In this document: piece after piece, positions 10,056 through 20,964 of the stretch | Layout of the letters: every line of letters begins with the position of its first letter | Numbering within the stretch: position 1 is the stretch's first letter | From: Sorex araneus | Lineage: Eukaryota; Chordata; Mammalia; Eulipotyphla; Soricidae | DNA length: 64,000 bases | Direction: 5' to 3' | NCBI RefSeq assembly: GCF_027595985.1 | Contig: NC_073302.1 | Span: 12,135,811 to 12,199,810 of the forward strand | Position numbers and translations under genes: made by a program | Notes under the pieces: generated by a model | Told to the model about the DNA's origin: nothing | What the model saw: the letters and a program-made list of their open reading frames with translations, nothing else | Database searches by the model: none

Positions 10056-11184
10056 TTTCCACACCCTGTTCCAGAACTCTCTCCCAGCCCTGCTCCTCTC
10101 TCCTCCTGGCGCTCACGCCTGCGGCCGGCTCCCAGCCGGGCAGCGTTCCCTCCTCTCCCCTCCGGCAGGCCCTGACCGGGAGAAGCTTCTCGAAGCTCCC
10201 AGGGGCCTCTGGCTTTCCAGGGGCTGACTCCGAGCCCGCTTTCGCCACCAAACCCAGATCTGCTCCCACACCCCCGAGCCTGGCCTGGGGTTGGGGCCAC
10301 CCAAGCGCAAGAGACACCCAAGGCCGCCCCCAGCGAGTCACGTGCAGGCCCACGCGGGTCTGAGCAGATGCTCACGTGTGCGCCCACGGTCCCCCCTGGA
10401 GCCCGCTAGCAGTGCAGGTGCTGCCCTCTATGGGCAAAAAGAGCATTGCACGCTCCCCCTGGATCCGGGGCCAGGACTCCAAACTGGGCTGGGCTTCCCG
10501 TGAACTCTGCCAAGTCCAAGTGGGTCTGCCTTTCATTTAGGACTTGGAGGCTCCCGTGACTGGAAAACAAAGTCTCCCGAACCACCGAGTCCAGTCCACC
10601 GCCTCTGCTCTAGATGGGGCCTGCCAGAGGTTTTCCTCCCAGCCTTACTCCCTTTATACGCACAAGTGCTGGATTCTGTCTCCCAGAATAACGTCTGCTT
10701 AGGCTAGTCCTCCTCACTACGTATTTGTCAGACCCTTTTTTTGTTGTTGTTCACACACCCCGCCCCCCCATAAATAAGACTGGCATATTTTTAAAAACTT
10801 CAAATAGTGCTTATTTCCCCACTTGAATGCACAAAGGAAAAAGAATTCAAGTCCTGGATAATTATGCGGCAGAATCTGGGAAGGGGAGGAAGCACGTTCC
10901 AATGGAGCTGCCCAGCAGGGGGAAAGCTGGCCTGTGGGGAGGGGGTTCAGGATCAGGTGGAAGCCCTCCATCCCGGCCCGAACCTATCCGCAGGGATAAG
11001 GAAGCTTTTTACTGCCAAGGACCGTTTGGATCTCTCGGACATCCTTGGGACATGCAGAAATACCAGCTGCTCTTGGGTCAAAGTTTGAATTACTATGAAG
11101 CCTGAGCAGGACCAGAACAAATGGTTGCCCGGCTTGACAAGGCTGGTGGGTCAGAAACTGCACCCCTAAAGTGGGTACAAGAGG
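10056..11184. other. Unassigned sequence
   Basis: No gene is supported. TGCTGCCCTCTATGGG at about 10420 weakly resembles a CTCF motif. The stretch 10985-11045 (TACTGCCAAGGACCGTTTGG) resembles an ancient transposon fragment of unclear family. Confidence 0.35.
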
Positions 11185-11359
11185 GCTGGAGTGATAACAC
11201 AGCGGGTAGGGTTCATGCGGCCAACCCGGGTTCTATTCCCAGCATCCCATATGGTCCCCCGAGCACCACCAGGAGTAATTCCTGAGTGCAGAGCCAGGAG
11301 TAACCCCTGTGCATAGCTGGGCGTGACCTCTGCAAAAAAACAAAAAACCAAAAAAAACC
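11185..11359 (+). mobile_element. SOR-type SINE with target-site duplication
   Basis: The element lies between perfect 13-bp repeats TGGGTACAAGAGG at 11172-11184 and 11360-11372. The head is slightly shortened in the GCCTTGCA region; the tail is (AAAAAAC)n. Confidence 0.93.
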
Positions 11360-11579
11360 TGGGTACAAGAGGAGTTTTCTGTCCAGGGGGTGTGGGAAGA
11401 GCCAGACAGAGGTCCTCAGAGCCCAGTGCTCCTCGATGCTCCCACCCCACATCCTTCCAAGCTCCTCGGGGGAAGAGTCTGTGGGTGTGTATAACTTGGA
11501 CACTGAGTGAGCTTGTTGTCCCTGAGCTGTCTGCCCAGGGTCCCAGAAGGGTCCAAATAACATCAGCCACCTTGCCACC

Positions 11580-11671
11580 CGTCTCCTCATCCTGCCTGTC
11601 AGCCCCACCTAGTCCCTCCCCGTGTTCAGTCAGACACAGGCTCTCTGTGTTTATCGGGCCCTCTCGGAATC
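11580..11671 (+). repeat. ~90-bp dispersed duplicate, copy 2
   Basis: Partner of 9967-10055, 1.6 kb away and in the same orientation. It lies just upstream of a MIR fragment. Confidence 0.85.
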
Positions 11672-11704
11672 TAGAGCTAGCCCCATCCATGCTTCTGCTC
11701 CTGC

Positions 11705-11795
11705 TCAGTGTCCAAAGGGAAGACATAAGCTCAGAGAGGTAGAGCAGCCTGTCCCGGGCCACACAGCCAAGCTGTCTGTATGATTCCCACTCCCC
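11705..11795 (+). mobile_element. MIR SINE remnant
   Basis: AGCTCAGAGAGGTAGAGCAG and GGGCCACACAGCCAAGCTG match the MIR core order. Confidence 0.55.
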
Positions 11796-11835
11796 TCCCC
11801 GCCCCACATCAGGTGACCCCACCAGCCCTCCAGAT

Positions 11836-11971
11836 GTGGGGGTCACACCTGGTGGTATTCAGGGCTTACTTCTGGCTTTGCATCCAGGGATTGCTCCTGG
11901 TGGGACTTGAGCCATGGTCAGCCCAGTACAAGGTAAATGCTTTACCTGCTATACTATATCTGACTTCAGCC
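11836..11971 (-). mobile_element. SOR-type SINE, older
   Basis: Antisense body (GGTCACACCTGGTGGTATTC) through head; several substitutions and a short internal gap. Confidence 0.8.
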
Positions 11972-12001
11972 CCTCCTCCTGCCTTTTTTTTTTCAGATCC
12001 C

Positions 12002-12153
12002 TTTTTTGTGTTTTGAGCCACAAAATGCTCAGGGATTATTCGGGGCTCTGTATTACTCCTGGCAGTGCTCAGGGCATGACCTGGGATGCCGGAGATTGAA
12101 CCCGGCTCTGTGCAAGTCAAGTGTCCTACCTGCTGTAGGATTGCTCCAGCCCC
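12002..12153 (-). mobile_element. SOR-type SINE, older
   Basis: Antisense copy ending GGATTGCTCCAGCCCC. It sits 30 bp from the preceding antisense copy, with a short T-run between. Confidence 0.85.
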
Positions 12154-12194
12154 ACCCAGCCCCCTTCTTGACGGCCCGACATTTCGAGCTATAG

Positions 12195-12415
12195 GGCTGG
12201 ATTTCTCAGGTCTGATGACTTGGAGCTTTCACTGGCAAGAGGCAGACAGTAAATATTTCAGGCTTTTCAGACTCTGCGCTTCCCTGTTTGGCTTGGGGAC
12301 TTTGTTGTTGTTGTTTGTCTAAAACCTTTGAAAAATGTAAGACATTCTTGCTTAGAGGCATTTAAAAACAGGCCATGGCCTTTCCAGGGCTTCAGTTCGC
12401 AAACTTTAGAGCAAT
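12195..12415. mobile_element. Ancient hAT-like repeat remnant
   Basis: CAGTAAATATTTCAGGCTTT, TTGAAAAATGTAAGACATTC and AAAAACAGGCCATGGCC occur in the order found in a common mammalian MER1/hAT-type repeat (TAAATATTTTAGGCTTT). The family name is from memory. Confidence 0.5.
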
Positions 12416-12789
12416 TGAGAACAAGCGCCACAATCTCGAGTCTAAAAGTCCCGGTGGAAATGCTTATCTAAGCCAAATGTTCGGGTCCCGGCTGCGTCGC
12501 TCCCCTTCAGCTGGCTTCCTTCTGAGTCATTCTCCCCTAAAGAGGGATTTACCTCACCCCGCAATTAGCCAGCGAAATATTTCAAGAGCTGTACAGATTC
12601 CAGAACTTGCAACTGTGGGCTAAACAGACAGCTGGGGAGAGGTGGGGGGAAATCCAGCAAAGGGGAAAAAAATAAAAGGCCTCCAAGATGAGATATACAG
12701 GGATTTGGCTCTTGTCTGGCTCTTCATGGGAGATTAAGAACCAGTGTGGGCAGCGTGGGCCCTGGAAGCACCTCAGGACTCCAGGGTCA

Positions 12790-12960
12790 GGGCTGGGGAC
12801 AGTGCAGTGGGTCAGGTGCTTGACTGGCACACGGCTGACCCAGGTTAGATCTCTGGCACCAGCTATGGTCCCGCAAGCCCTGCCAGGAGTGAGCCCTGAG
12901 CACAGAGCCAGGAGTGAGCCCTGAGCATGGCTGAGTGTGGCTTCCAAACAAGCAAACAAA
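12790..12960 (+). mobile_element. SOR-type SINE, older subfamily
   Basis: Head CAGGGCTGGGGACAGTGCAG, B box GGTTAGATCTCT, body with GAGTGAGCCCTGAGCA repeated; tail (CAAA)n. Confidence 0.88.
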
Positions 12961-12971
12961 AAAGAAATGCA

Positions 12972-13143
12972 GGGGCTGGAGCAATAGCACAGTGGGGAGG
13001 GCATTTGCCTTGCACGCGGCCAACCTGGGTTCAATTCCCAGCATCCCATAGGGTCCCTTGAGCACCGCCAGGAGTAATTCCTGAGTGCAGAGCCAGGAGT
13101 AACCCCTGTGCATTGCCGAGTATGACCCAAAAGAAAAAAAAAG
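12972..13143 (+). mobile_element. SOR-type SINE, young
   Basis: Near-consensus copy inserted at the tail of the previous SINE. Flanks AGAAATGCAG at about 12963 and 13150 form a 10-11-bp target-site duplication. Confidence 0.93.
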
Positions 13144-13159
13144 CAAGCAGAAATGCAGG

Positions 13160-14112
13160 ATCACATACCATGCCCCCCCACCAGACCTACTGAGCCAAAA
13201 ATCGCATCTTAACCAAACCCCAAAATGATTCAAACACAGGGTGAGGTTCAGACGTTCCTAGATGTGTTTTGCGTCTGGCTACAACAGTGGGGATGCTTCC
13301 CTTCTCCCGAGAAAAGAAGACGTCCAAAGGCATTTTTCCGTTTGGGGGAGTGGGCCTCCCACATGGTACTCAGGAGTTCTGGGGCCATTCCCAGCTAATC
13401 AAGCCAGAGGGTTCGATGCAAGCAGCTGAAAGCATGGTGCTATGAGGGCCCTGTACCGCTGGGGACGACCAAGCCTCCAGGGGTGCACCTGCGATGCTCA
13501 GGGGCCCATGAGGTGCCAGGGATGCAAGACCAGCACCCTAACCCCTCTCCTGCTCTCCAGCCCCCCAGCCCCAAGGCGTCTTTCTCTGTGCCATGGTACA
13601 CACAGGCTCTTGGACCTAGTATCCCTGCTAGAGGAAACGCACCCCACTGTCACCACACTTAGAAAAGCATCCCCCGAGGAGCAGAGAAGGGCCAGTCCCC
13701 CTTTCGGAGCAGGGGAAGCCACACTGCTGGGGCAATCGGGCTCTCCCAGGCCTGGGTTCAGAAATCACCGCAGTCCGTGGGCTCACACCCGTCATCCATC
13801 CCACTTTGAGATCTCCCGAGAGGAGCAGTAACAGTGGGCTTGGCCAGTGTCTGCTGATACTCTCTGGGCTGAGGAGCCCACTCAGTTCACGAGGCCCAGC
13901 TGCAGGAGCCTAGAAATGACATTGAGGGGGCAGGAGTCCGGCGAGGGGTCTTCTCCCCAATCACCACAATCCCGCCAAAGCCTGCAGCTGGGCACACAGC
14001 CAAGGCTGTTGGCTCTGAGCAGGGAAGCAGAGCCATGCCCGGGCCTGAGCTCTGACCCCATTTCCTCTCTGGGGCTCTCTCAGCTGGGCCTTTCCGTTCC
14101 CTTGGAGGGGAA
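13160..14112. other. Unassigned sequence
   Basis: No gene is supported. A faint SOR-like antisense fragment may lie at about 13345-13480. Open frames of up to 129 codons overlap on both strands and have no start context or homology that I recognise. Confidence 0.35.
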
Positions 14113-14114
14113 TG

Positions 14115-14164
14115 CTTAGGATACAGTCCATTTTACAGATGAGGAGACTGAGGCCTGAGTCAGA
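14115..14164 (+). mobile_element. MIR core fragment
   Basis: CATTTTACAGATGAGGAGAC then TGAGGCCTGAG is the MIR core. Its continuation is displaced by the SINE inserted at 14177. Confidence 0.5.
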
Positions 14165-14176
14165 TCTGGACTTCTT

Positions 14177-14641
<465 letters not shown>

Positions 14642-14739
14642 TCTGGACTTCTTGGCAAAGCAAAGGACATTGCACAGGGGTCTTTCCTGTCCACTGACAA
14701 CAGTGTGGGCATGCCCAGTATTAAGAAAATTCAACACAT

Positions 14740-14888
14740 GAGGCTGGAACGATAGCACAGTGGGTAGAGCATTTGCCTTGCATGTGGCTGACCCGGGTTC
14801 CATCCCCAGCATCCCAAATGGTCCCCCAAGCATCGACTGAAGTAATACCTGAGTGTAGAGCCAGGAGTAATCAGGTGTGACAAAAAAA

Positions 14889-14945
<57 letters not shown>

Positions 14946-15237
14946 GAGGGAGGAAGGAAGGAAGGAAGGAAGGAAGGAAGGAAGGAAGGAAGGAAGGAAG
15001 GAAGGAAGGAGGAAGGAAGGAAGAAGGAAGGAAGGAAAGAAGGAAGGAAGGAAGAAGGAAGGAAGGAAGGAAGAAGGAAGAAGGAAGGAAGAAAGGAAGG
15101 AAGGAAGGAAGGAAGGAAGGAAGGAAGGAAGGAAGGAGGAAGGAAGGAAGGAAGGAGGAAGGAAGGAAGGAAGGAAGGAAGGAAGGAAGGAAGGAAGGAA
15201 GGAAGGAAGGAAGGAAGGAAGGAAGGAAGGAAGGAAG
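14740..15237 (+). mobile_element. SOR-type SINE with a ~350-bp expanded purine tail
   Basis: The head and body run to about 14880 with a small deletion before the tail; (GAAA)n and (GGAA)n continue to 15240. Flanks GAAAATTCAACACAT (14725-14739) and GAAATTCCACACAT (15238-15251) are a slightly worn target-site duplication outside the array. It is inverted relative to the SINE at 14177-14641. Confidence 0.9.
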
Positions 15238-15251
15238 GAAATTCCACACAT

Positions 15252-16345
15252 AAAAGACATACACATGCAGATGATGGAGGAGGTGGTCAGTTGACTCCTG
15301 ATCCACAGAGCTTTTCCCTAGGGACAGAGCATTCCAATGAAAGGTCCTTCCTGTGCTTTGGTGGCCAGCCCTGACACAGCACTCCTAGCCCGGAACCAGA
15401 CTGGGTCCCCACAGTGACCCTGTGCAAATGCAGACACTCGTTCACCAGGCCCAGATAAAATACAGGATGGCCCTTGAGCCTTGAGTTTCAGATAAACAAT
15501 GCACGGGGGCAGGAGGGCAAGCAGAACCAAATATTACAGCAGGCACCTCATGCGAAAGAATCATGCGTTATCTGGAACTCCCATTTCACTGGCGCCCTCC
15601 TGTGCTTTCACTTGCTAAATATAGCAACCCTAGGGTGGTGCCCGAGAATCCACATTTCTCGAAAGCTCTCAATTGAAACCCTCGTGCAGCTCTAATCAAG
15701 TTTAAATCTATGAAAGCTGGAAATCACGCAGCCACAAATGTCATGGTCCTTTTTTTTTATGTCTCCCTCCAAAAGACCATTAAAAAGCAAGGCTGGCATT
15801 TCCCACCTTCTGCAGGAGGGTAGCAAGAAGGCTCTGAACATGCTCCCCAGGGGAAACAGATCCACTTCGGGAACAGGAAGGGTCCCGGGACGGCTCCCCC
15901 TCCCTCCTCCCTCCCCCCAACCCTGCTGAACCTGCTGAATGACACAGTGCCACCCAACTGCTACTTCCTGAACTGGAACTCAGGGATCCCAGAACACGGC
16001 CAGTCCCTCTCGGGGAGCCCATTAAACGGGAAGGCTATGTACTAGAAATCACCTCCCAGGGCGGTTATGAGTCAGGAGAGCAAACCAACCCACCCATCAA
16101 AAACCTTTCGGTACGGCGCTGGAATGCTTGCTCGGGGCTCGCTCCGTTTTAGGCAATGGCAGGGTCTGAAGCCCGAGCTTGACAGAGGCAGACACGGCGG
16201 GCGCTGAAAGAGGAGAAAGTATGAAGACCTTAAGGCGAGTGAAGCCAACGTTGTAGAGAGGACCGGCTTCTCTCTGCCTCTGGGGTCTTTGCCGATGCCC
16301 CTTCGCAGAGGCTGAACTGTACAAGTGTATTTGCTAAATGAATGA
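15252..16345. other. Unassigned sequence
   Basis: No gene is supported. TGGCGCCCTCCTGTGC at about 15590 is a weak CTCF-like match. A short T-run lies at 15750. Confidence 0.35.
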
Positions 16346-16349
16346 ATGA

Positions 16350-16488
16350 GGTGGGGGAGATGGTCCAGAGGGCCAGAGTTTGAGTGGGAGGCCCGGGTTT
16401 GAGCCCCAGCACCGCTCGGTTCCTGATGACTGATGGGGTCACCGCTGAGCACAGGGCCAGGGAGAGCCCTGGAGCACTGTCAGATGAG
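16350..16488 (+). mobile_element. Old SOR-like SINE
   Basis: Degraded head (GGGGGAGATGGTCCAGAGGG), B box GGGTTTGAGCCCC and body. It is abutted by a fragment of the second SINE type. Confidence 0.7.
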
Positions 16489-16490
16489 GA

Positions 16491-16610
16491 TCACTGTAGC
16501 ACTGTCCTCCCATTGCTCATCGATTTGCTCGAGCGGGCACCCCAGTAACGTCTCCATTGTGAGACTTGTTGTTACTGTTTTTGGCATATCGAATACGCCA
16601 CGGGTAAAGC
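16491..16610 (-). mobile_element. Chimeric-tail SINE fragment
   Basis: Only the distal tail is present in antisense: CATCGATTTGCTCGAGCGGG, then GTAACGTCTCCATTGTGAG and TTTTTGGCATATCGAATACG. The head half is absent. Confidence 0.88.
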
Positions 16611-16617
16611 CCGTGAA

Positions 16618-16775
16618 GGGTCCCAGAGAGACAGTACAGGGGTGAAGGCGCTTGCCTTCCACACTGTCAACTCCAGTTCAGTCCCCAGAACCGCATATGG
16701 TCCCATAAACACTGACTGGAATGACCCAGAGCACCCCCCCACTCTGGCTCCAACACCCCATCCCCCCAAAACAAA
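16618..16775 (+). mobile_element. SOR-like SINE, older
   Basis: Head GGGTCCCAGAGAGACAGTAC, B-box-like AGTTCAGTCCCC, reduced body and an AAAACAAAA tail. Confidence 0.78.
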
Positions 16776-17417
16776 ACCCCCTGGAGGAAGGGAGTGAAAT
16801 GCATCCCTAGCCCCATGACAGCCCACCCATGCCACTCGGCCACTCCCTCCACGTTCGCTCGTACTGACCTCGGACCCACAAAGGACCCACCCAGCCTCCG
16901 CCTCGAGAAGGAAAACCCCAGGGCCTGGCCGCTCCCAGAAGGCTCGCTGATGCCATATGTGTATTTTTCTTGGCAAATCAGCCTGATCCCGAGGAGAGCC
17001 CGGTTGGGGCTGAGAGCCGTGGGATTATTTGCTTAAAAGAGTCCCGCAGAATAAACGCATCCACTCCCACCAGTCCTGGCATTCCGTGAAAGGTCCCCCG
17101 GCTTCGTTCATTTCTGGATTCCCCCCTTGGGAAGAGTCGGTTTCAGGGATACTTTACAGTCGACGTGGAAACCCTTTACCCTTTCACCCAAGCATTGAAT
17201 GCTCATGGGGAGAGCGGTTCTGGGGGTCACAAACTGCGCAGACTCTGGGAGAGCCCGGTGGTGGACAAGCTCAGGCCTCAGTTTTCCTCTCTGCCAAACA
17301 GAGCAGCTCACGGTAATCTCGGGGCTCCTCTGAGACCCGGAGAAGAGAAAGTGAGTCATTTCTTCTCTCATCACACAGCAGAGTCTCTCTCTCCTCCTTC
17401 CCCGGGCAGTTCCAAGA

Positions 17418-17583
17418 TGAAACAGGGCGGTGGAGATAATAGGGTTGAGGCGCCTGCGTCAGGCAGACCCCGGTTCAATCCCTGGTTACCACCACGAATG
17501 ACTAGATCCTGAGCACGGCTGGGTATGGCCTAAACTCTCCCCTCACCCCCATCTCACCAAAAACAATAAAAATAAAAGGAAAG
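17418..17583 (+). mobile_element. SOR-like SINE, older, internally deleted
   Basis: Head GGCGGTGGAGATAATAGGGT, B box GGTTCAATCCCT, truncated body, then (AAAAT)n. Confidence 0.75.
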
Positions 17584-17584
17584 A

Positions 17585-18600
17585 AACATAAAGACAAAGA
17601 GGCTAGACACATGACAAATTCCCAACCTCAACCTGCCTATCTATTCAATGGGACAACAATGTCAGCTTCCAAAGTCCAAGTTCATGATGGGCAGCTGCAG
17701 TTCCCGCTGTCACTGGTGCTGGCAACTTGGTGCTTGCAGACATGCACTGGGTGGGTGCAAAGCTCTCTGACTCGGGGCCAGCAGCAGGGGGGCAGCCTGG
17801 CATGATCCTGTCCACCCCGACCCCCAGCCAGCGCGGGTGGACAGTGGGTCCAGCGAAAGGTCCACGTTAGCACCAGGCACCCTGTACTTTAGGAGCGGCC
17901 AAGCCAGACCTCCCGGCCTTGCCCACCGTGCTTTGCTCTGCTCAATTAAAGAAGTTGCTGATGTGGTCTCAGTGGGGGAGGGGGGAGGGCCGGACTAACC
18001 AGGGCAGCCAGAGAGCAGCAGGAACCAGTCTGCCTGTGGTCTCCAAACTCACAGACCACATCAGGCTGAAATATGACACATGCACGCAAGGGAGGAGATA
18101 TTTTTACTTAGCATTGTTGCCGCTGCAGCAGGCGGCTTAAACTTTGGTCTCTTTCCTCCCCCTGAAAACGCAGGATCTCGGGGGGCTTGCTTTTCCACCC
18201 CCTCTGCATCTGCCAGCATGTTCTTGGGAAATGCAAGGTGAGTCCCGGGGAGCTATAGAAGCCCCAGTTTCCTGGCCTGCCCCGAAAGCTTTCCAGGCAA
18301 GTTCTCAAATAAAAACACTGGGGCACCGGTATTGGCCGGACCAGTCGACTCCCCAAGTGACACTGGGAGGCCTTGGGTCTTCTCTGAGCCTGGTTCCCTG
18401 GTGTGGAGAGGACACTGGTCTCCCTCTCGGCCCTGAGGGGCACCAGGAGTCACACAGCTCGGGGAGGCCCCTCCAGGCCTCTCTGTGGCAGGGCTGAAGT
18501 CCCCAGTCAGGCACACGGACTCACTTTCCTTGTCACGGCCTCCGTGAGTACCACCGCCAACCCCTAGCCTCTCACGGGGTCAGCAACCAGAAAACTTTCA
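17585..18600. other. Unassigned sequence
   Basis: No gene or known repeat was recognised; open frames overlap on both strands. Confidence 0.35.
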
Positions 18601-18618
18601 AGAGAATGGGCAATGTTT

Positions 18619-18781
18619 TTTTTTTTTTTTTTTTGAGTCACACCTGGCGATGCACAGGGGCTACTCCTGGCTCTGCCCTCAGGAATTACTCCAGGGGACC
18701 ATATGGGATGCTGGGATTCGAACCCGGGTTGGCCGCATGCAAGGCAAAAACGGGGAGCCGCTGTGCTATCACTCCAGCCCC
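18619..18781 (-). mobile_element. SOR-type SINE with target-site duplication
   Basis: Perfect 17-bp duplication GAGAATGGGCAATGTTT at 18602-18618 and 18782-18798. A small deletion removes part of the middle of the body. Confidence 0.95.
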
Positions 18782-18809
18782 GAGAATGGGCAATGTTTAA
18801 GCAGTTTTA

Positions 18810-19001
18810 TTTTATTTATTTATTTATTTATTTATTTTGGTTTTTGGGTCACACCTGGCGATGCACAGGGGTTACTCCTGGCTCTTCACTCAGGAATTAC
18901 CCCGGCGGTGCTCAGGGGACCACATGGGATGCTGGGATTAGAACCCGGGTCAGCCGCGTGCAAGGCAAATGCCTTACCCGCTGTGCTATCGCTCCAGCCC
19001 C
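18810..19001 (-). mobile_element. SOR-type SINE with target-site duplication
   Basis: Perfect 16-bp duplication TGTTTAAGCAGTTTTA at 18794-18809 and 19002-19017. The tail is (TTTA)n. Its left target copy overlaps the right target copy of the preceding SINE by 5 bp. Confidence 0.95.
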
Positions 19002-19179
19002 TGTTTAAGCAGTTTTAAAGCACGATGGTGCGGGAGTCAGAACTCTGCCATCCTGGCACAGCTGCCTGGTACCCACACAGCTGCAGGAGTGAGCCGTAGC
19101 CTCAGTCACCTCCTCTATGAAAGGACGTGACTATCCCAGCTCGAAGGATGCTTGATGAAAGGGGGCTTTGAAATCATTC

Positions 19180-19320
19180 GGATCAGGCTGACAACAGCTC
19201 GCTGTTTTGCAGGTGAAGAAAGCCAGGCCTAGAGAGCTGGAACTAGCCCCGAGGCACCGGGGGAACCAAGCTCGGAGCTCCGTGCCCCAGACCAGCGCTG
19301 CCAACTCCTTTCAGCCCTGT
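19180..19320 (+). mobile_element. MIR SINE remnant
   Basis: GCAGGTGAAGAAAGCCAGGC then AGAGAGCTGGAACTAGCCC is a diverged MIR core. Confidence 0.45.
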
Positions 19321-19639
19321 GTTTCCTGGCAAACAAACCCATGTCGTCAGTGACAGCAGGTATAAGCAGCAGAGTTTTCTTAAAGAAAACCAGAGGCCAG
19401 CGCTTCAACCGAGAACCAGAGACCATGTGGAAATCATCTGGCATCTTCCCAGGGAAGACCCAAATTACCCTCAATGGGGGAGAGGACAGGGACCAGGGAT
19501 GGTTGTGGGCTGGGTGCAGTTGGGCAGGAGTCACACCCTACTAACTGAGGATCTTTATGGATAAAAAGGCGGGGTGTGGGGAGGGGGCTGCACCCACCAT
19601 GGAGGGCTTCCTACTCCATATTCTTCTCTCTCTCTTTCT

Positions 19640-19756
19640 TTCTGGTTTTAGGTCTCACCTGAAGTACTACAGGAACCATAAGCAGTACCAGGGATTGAAC
19701 CCGGGTAGCCACATGCAAGGCAAGGCCTTACCCACTGTGCTATCACTCCAGCCCTC
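19640..19756 (-). mobile_element. SOR-like SINE, internally deleted
   Basis: Antisense head GTGCTATCACTCCAGCCC and B box GGGATTGAACCCGGG are intact; most of the body is missing. Confidence 0.85.
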
Positions 19757-19935
19757 ATACTCTTTTCCATGTTTGACTCTTCAACCGCATTTTCCCCCTT
19801 CAGAATCGTTTGAAAAAGAGAAAGCTCAGGGATGTGACTCAGTGTTAGCATGCGTGCTTTTCTTGTTCAATCCCTGACAACACAAATGAAAAACCAAAAG
19901 AGGAAAAAGCCAAAACCAGAATAACGGAAGGTCAG

Positions 19936-20113
19936 GGCTGGCGTGATAGTACAGTAAGTAGGGCACTTGTGTGTGGCTAACCTAGGTTTGATCCCCGACA
20001 CCCCATATGGTCCCCTGAGCCCTGCCAAGAGTGACCCCTGAGTGCGGATCTCAGGAGTAAGCCCTGAGCACAGCGGGATGTGGCCCCCCTTCCCAAAAAA
20101 AAAAAAAACCAAC
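19936..20113 (+). mobile_element. SOR-type SINE
   Basis: Full-length forward copy with B box GGTTTGATCCCC and a pure A-run tail. Confidence 0.9.
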
Positions 20114-20143
20114 AATGTAAGAGGGGTCAAGGCACTTGTTTTT

Positions 20144-20312
20144 GGGGCTGGAGCAATAGCACAGCAGGGAGGGCGTTTGCCTTGCACACGGCCAACCCAG
20201 GTTTGATTCCCAAAATCCCATATAGTCCCCTGAGCACCGCCAGGAGTAATTCCTGAGTGCAGAGCCTGTGCATTGCCGGGTGTGACCCAAAAAGCAAAAG
20301 CAAAAAAAAATA
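20144..20312 (+). mobile_element. SOR-type SINE nested in an older SINE
   Basis: Young copy with a short deletion in the second half. Flanks AAGGCACTTGTTTT (20130) and AAGGCACGTGTTTT (20314) are its target-site duplication, and the sequence on both sides belongs to one older SINE. Confidence 0.92.
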
Positions 20313-20314
20313 AA

Positions 20315-20465
20315 GGCACGTGTTTTGCCTGCAGCCGACCCCAGTTCAATCCTCAGCAACATATATGACCCCCTAGCACAACCAGGAATGATCCCGGAGC
20401 AGAGAGCCAGCGGTTAGCCCTGAGCACCACTGAGTATGATCCAAAAATAATAATAATAACAACAA
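20315..20465 (+). mobile_element. Older SOR-like SINE interrupted by the 20144 insertion
   Basis: It continues the older head with TGCCTGCAGCCGACCCCAG, a B-box-like region and body; the tail is (AAT)n(AAC)n. Confidence 0.82.
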
Positions 20466-20734
20466 CAAGCCATAGCAACCTTATTTTGTCCATAGAAGCC
20501 AGTTGCTACTTTTGAGACAAAATTCATGGCGGGGTCAAAGCCCCAGAACGTACCTTACCCGCTTCTCTGGTTGAGACCGGTCTCCGTTTCCTGTTTCGTT
20601 CCTTCAGTGTCCTTTACCCCCGTGAGTTATCAGAAAGAAGAGAGCTGTGGGGCTCTGGCCTGTTTTTACTGTGCTGGGGGTCACACCCAGGCCCTCACAC
20701 AACCAAGGCGTGAGCCTCATCAGTGAAATAATTG

Positions 20735-20960
20735 TTCTGGTCCCATCCCCTCTCGCAGCTCCTATTTGCTTTCAGGATCAAATTCAAACCCTCCTTCCAT
20801 TTCTATTTATAGTCTCCACTCCCACCCCACCGAACTGCCCTCGGCCTCCAGGCTGGCCACAGGCATTGCTCAAAAAAACCTCTGTCCCTTTGCACAAGCT
20901 GTTTCTGCTTCTTCGTATGTCTTTCTCCACACTTCCTTTACCTCCTGGGGAATGATCCCT
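20735..20960 (+). mobile_element. L2 LINE 3' fragment (probable)
   Basis: The order TTTCAGGATCAAATTCAAAC, CTCGGCCTCCAGGCTGGCC, CCCTTTGCACAAGCTGTTTC, CTTCCTTTACCTCCTGGGGA follows the L2 3' region as remembered. Confidence 0.5.
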
Positions 20961-20964
20961 ATCA

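Noticed and set aside
9422..10363. 313-codon plus-strand open frame
   Set aside because: It runs through the 39/38-bp minisatellite, which is open in several frames, and then GC-rich DNA. There is no start context, splice site or recognisable domain.
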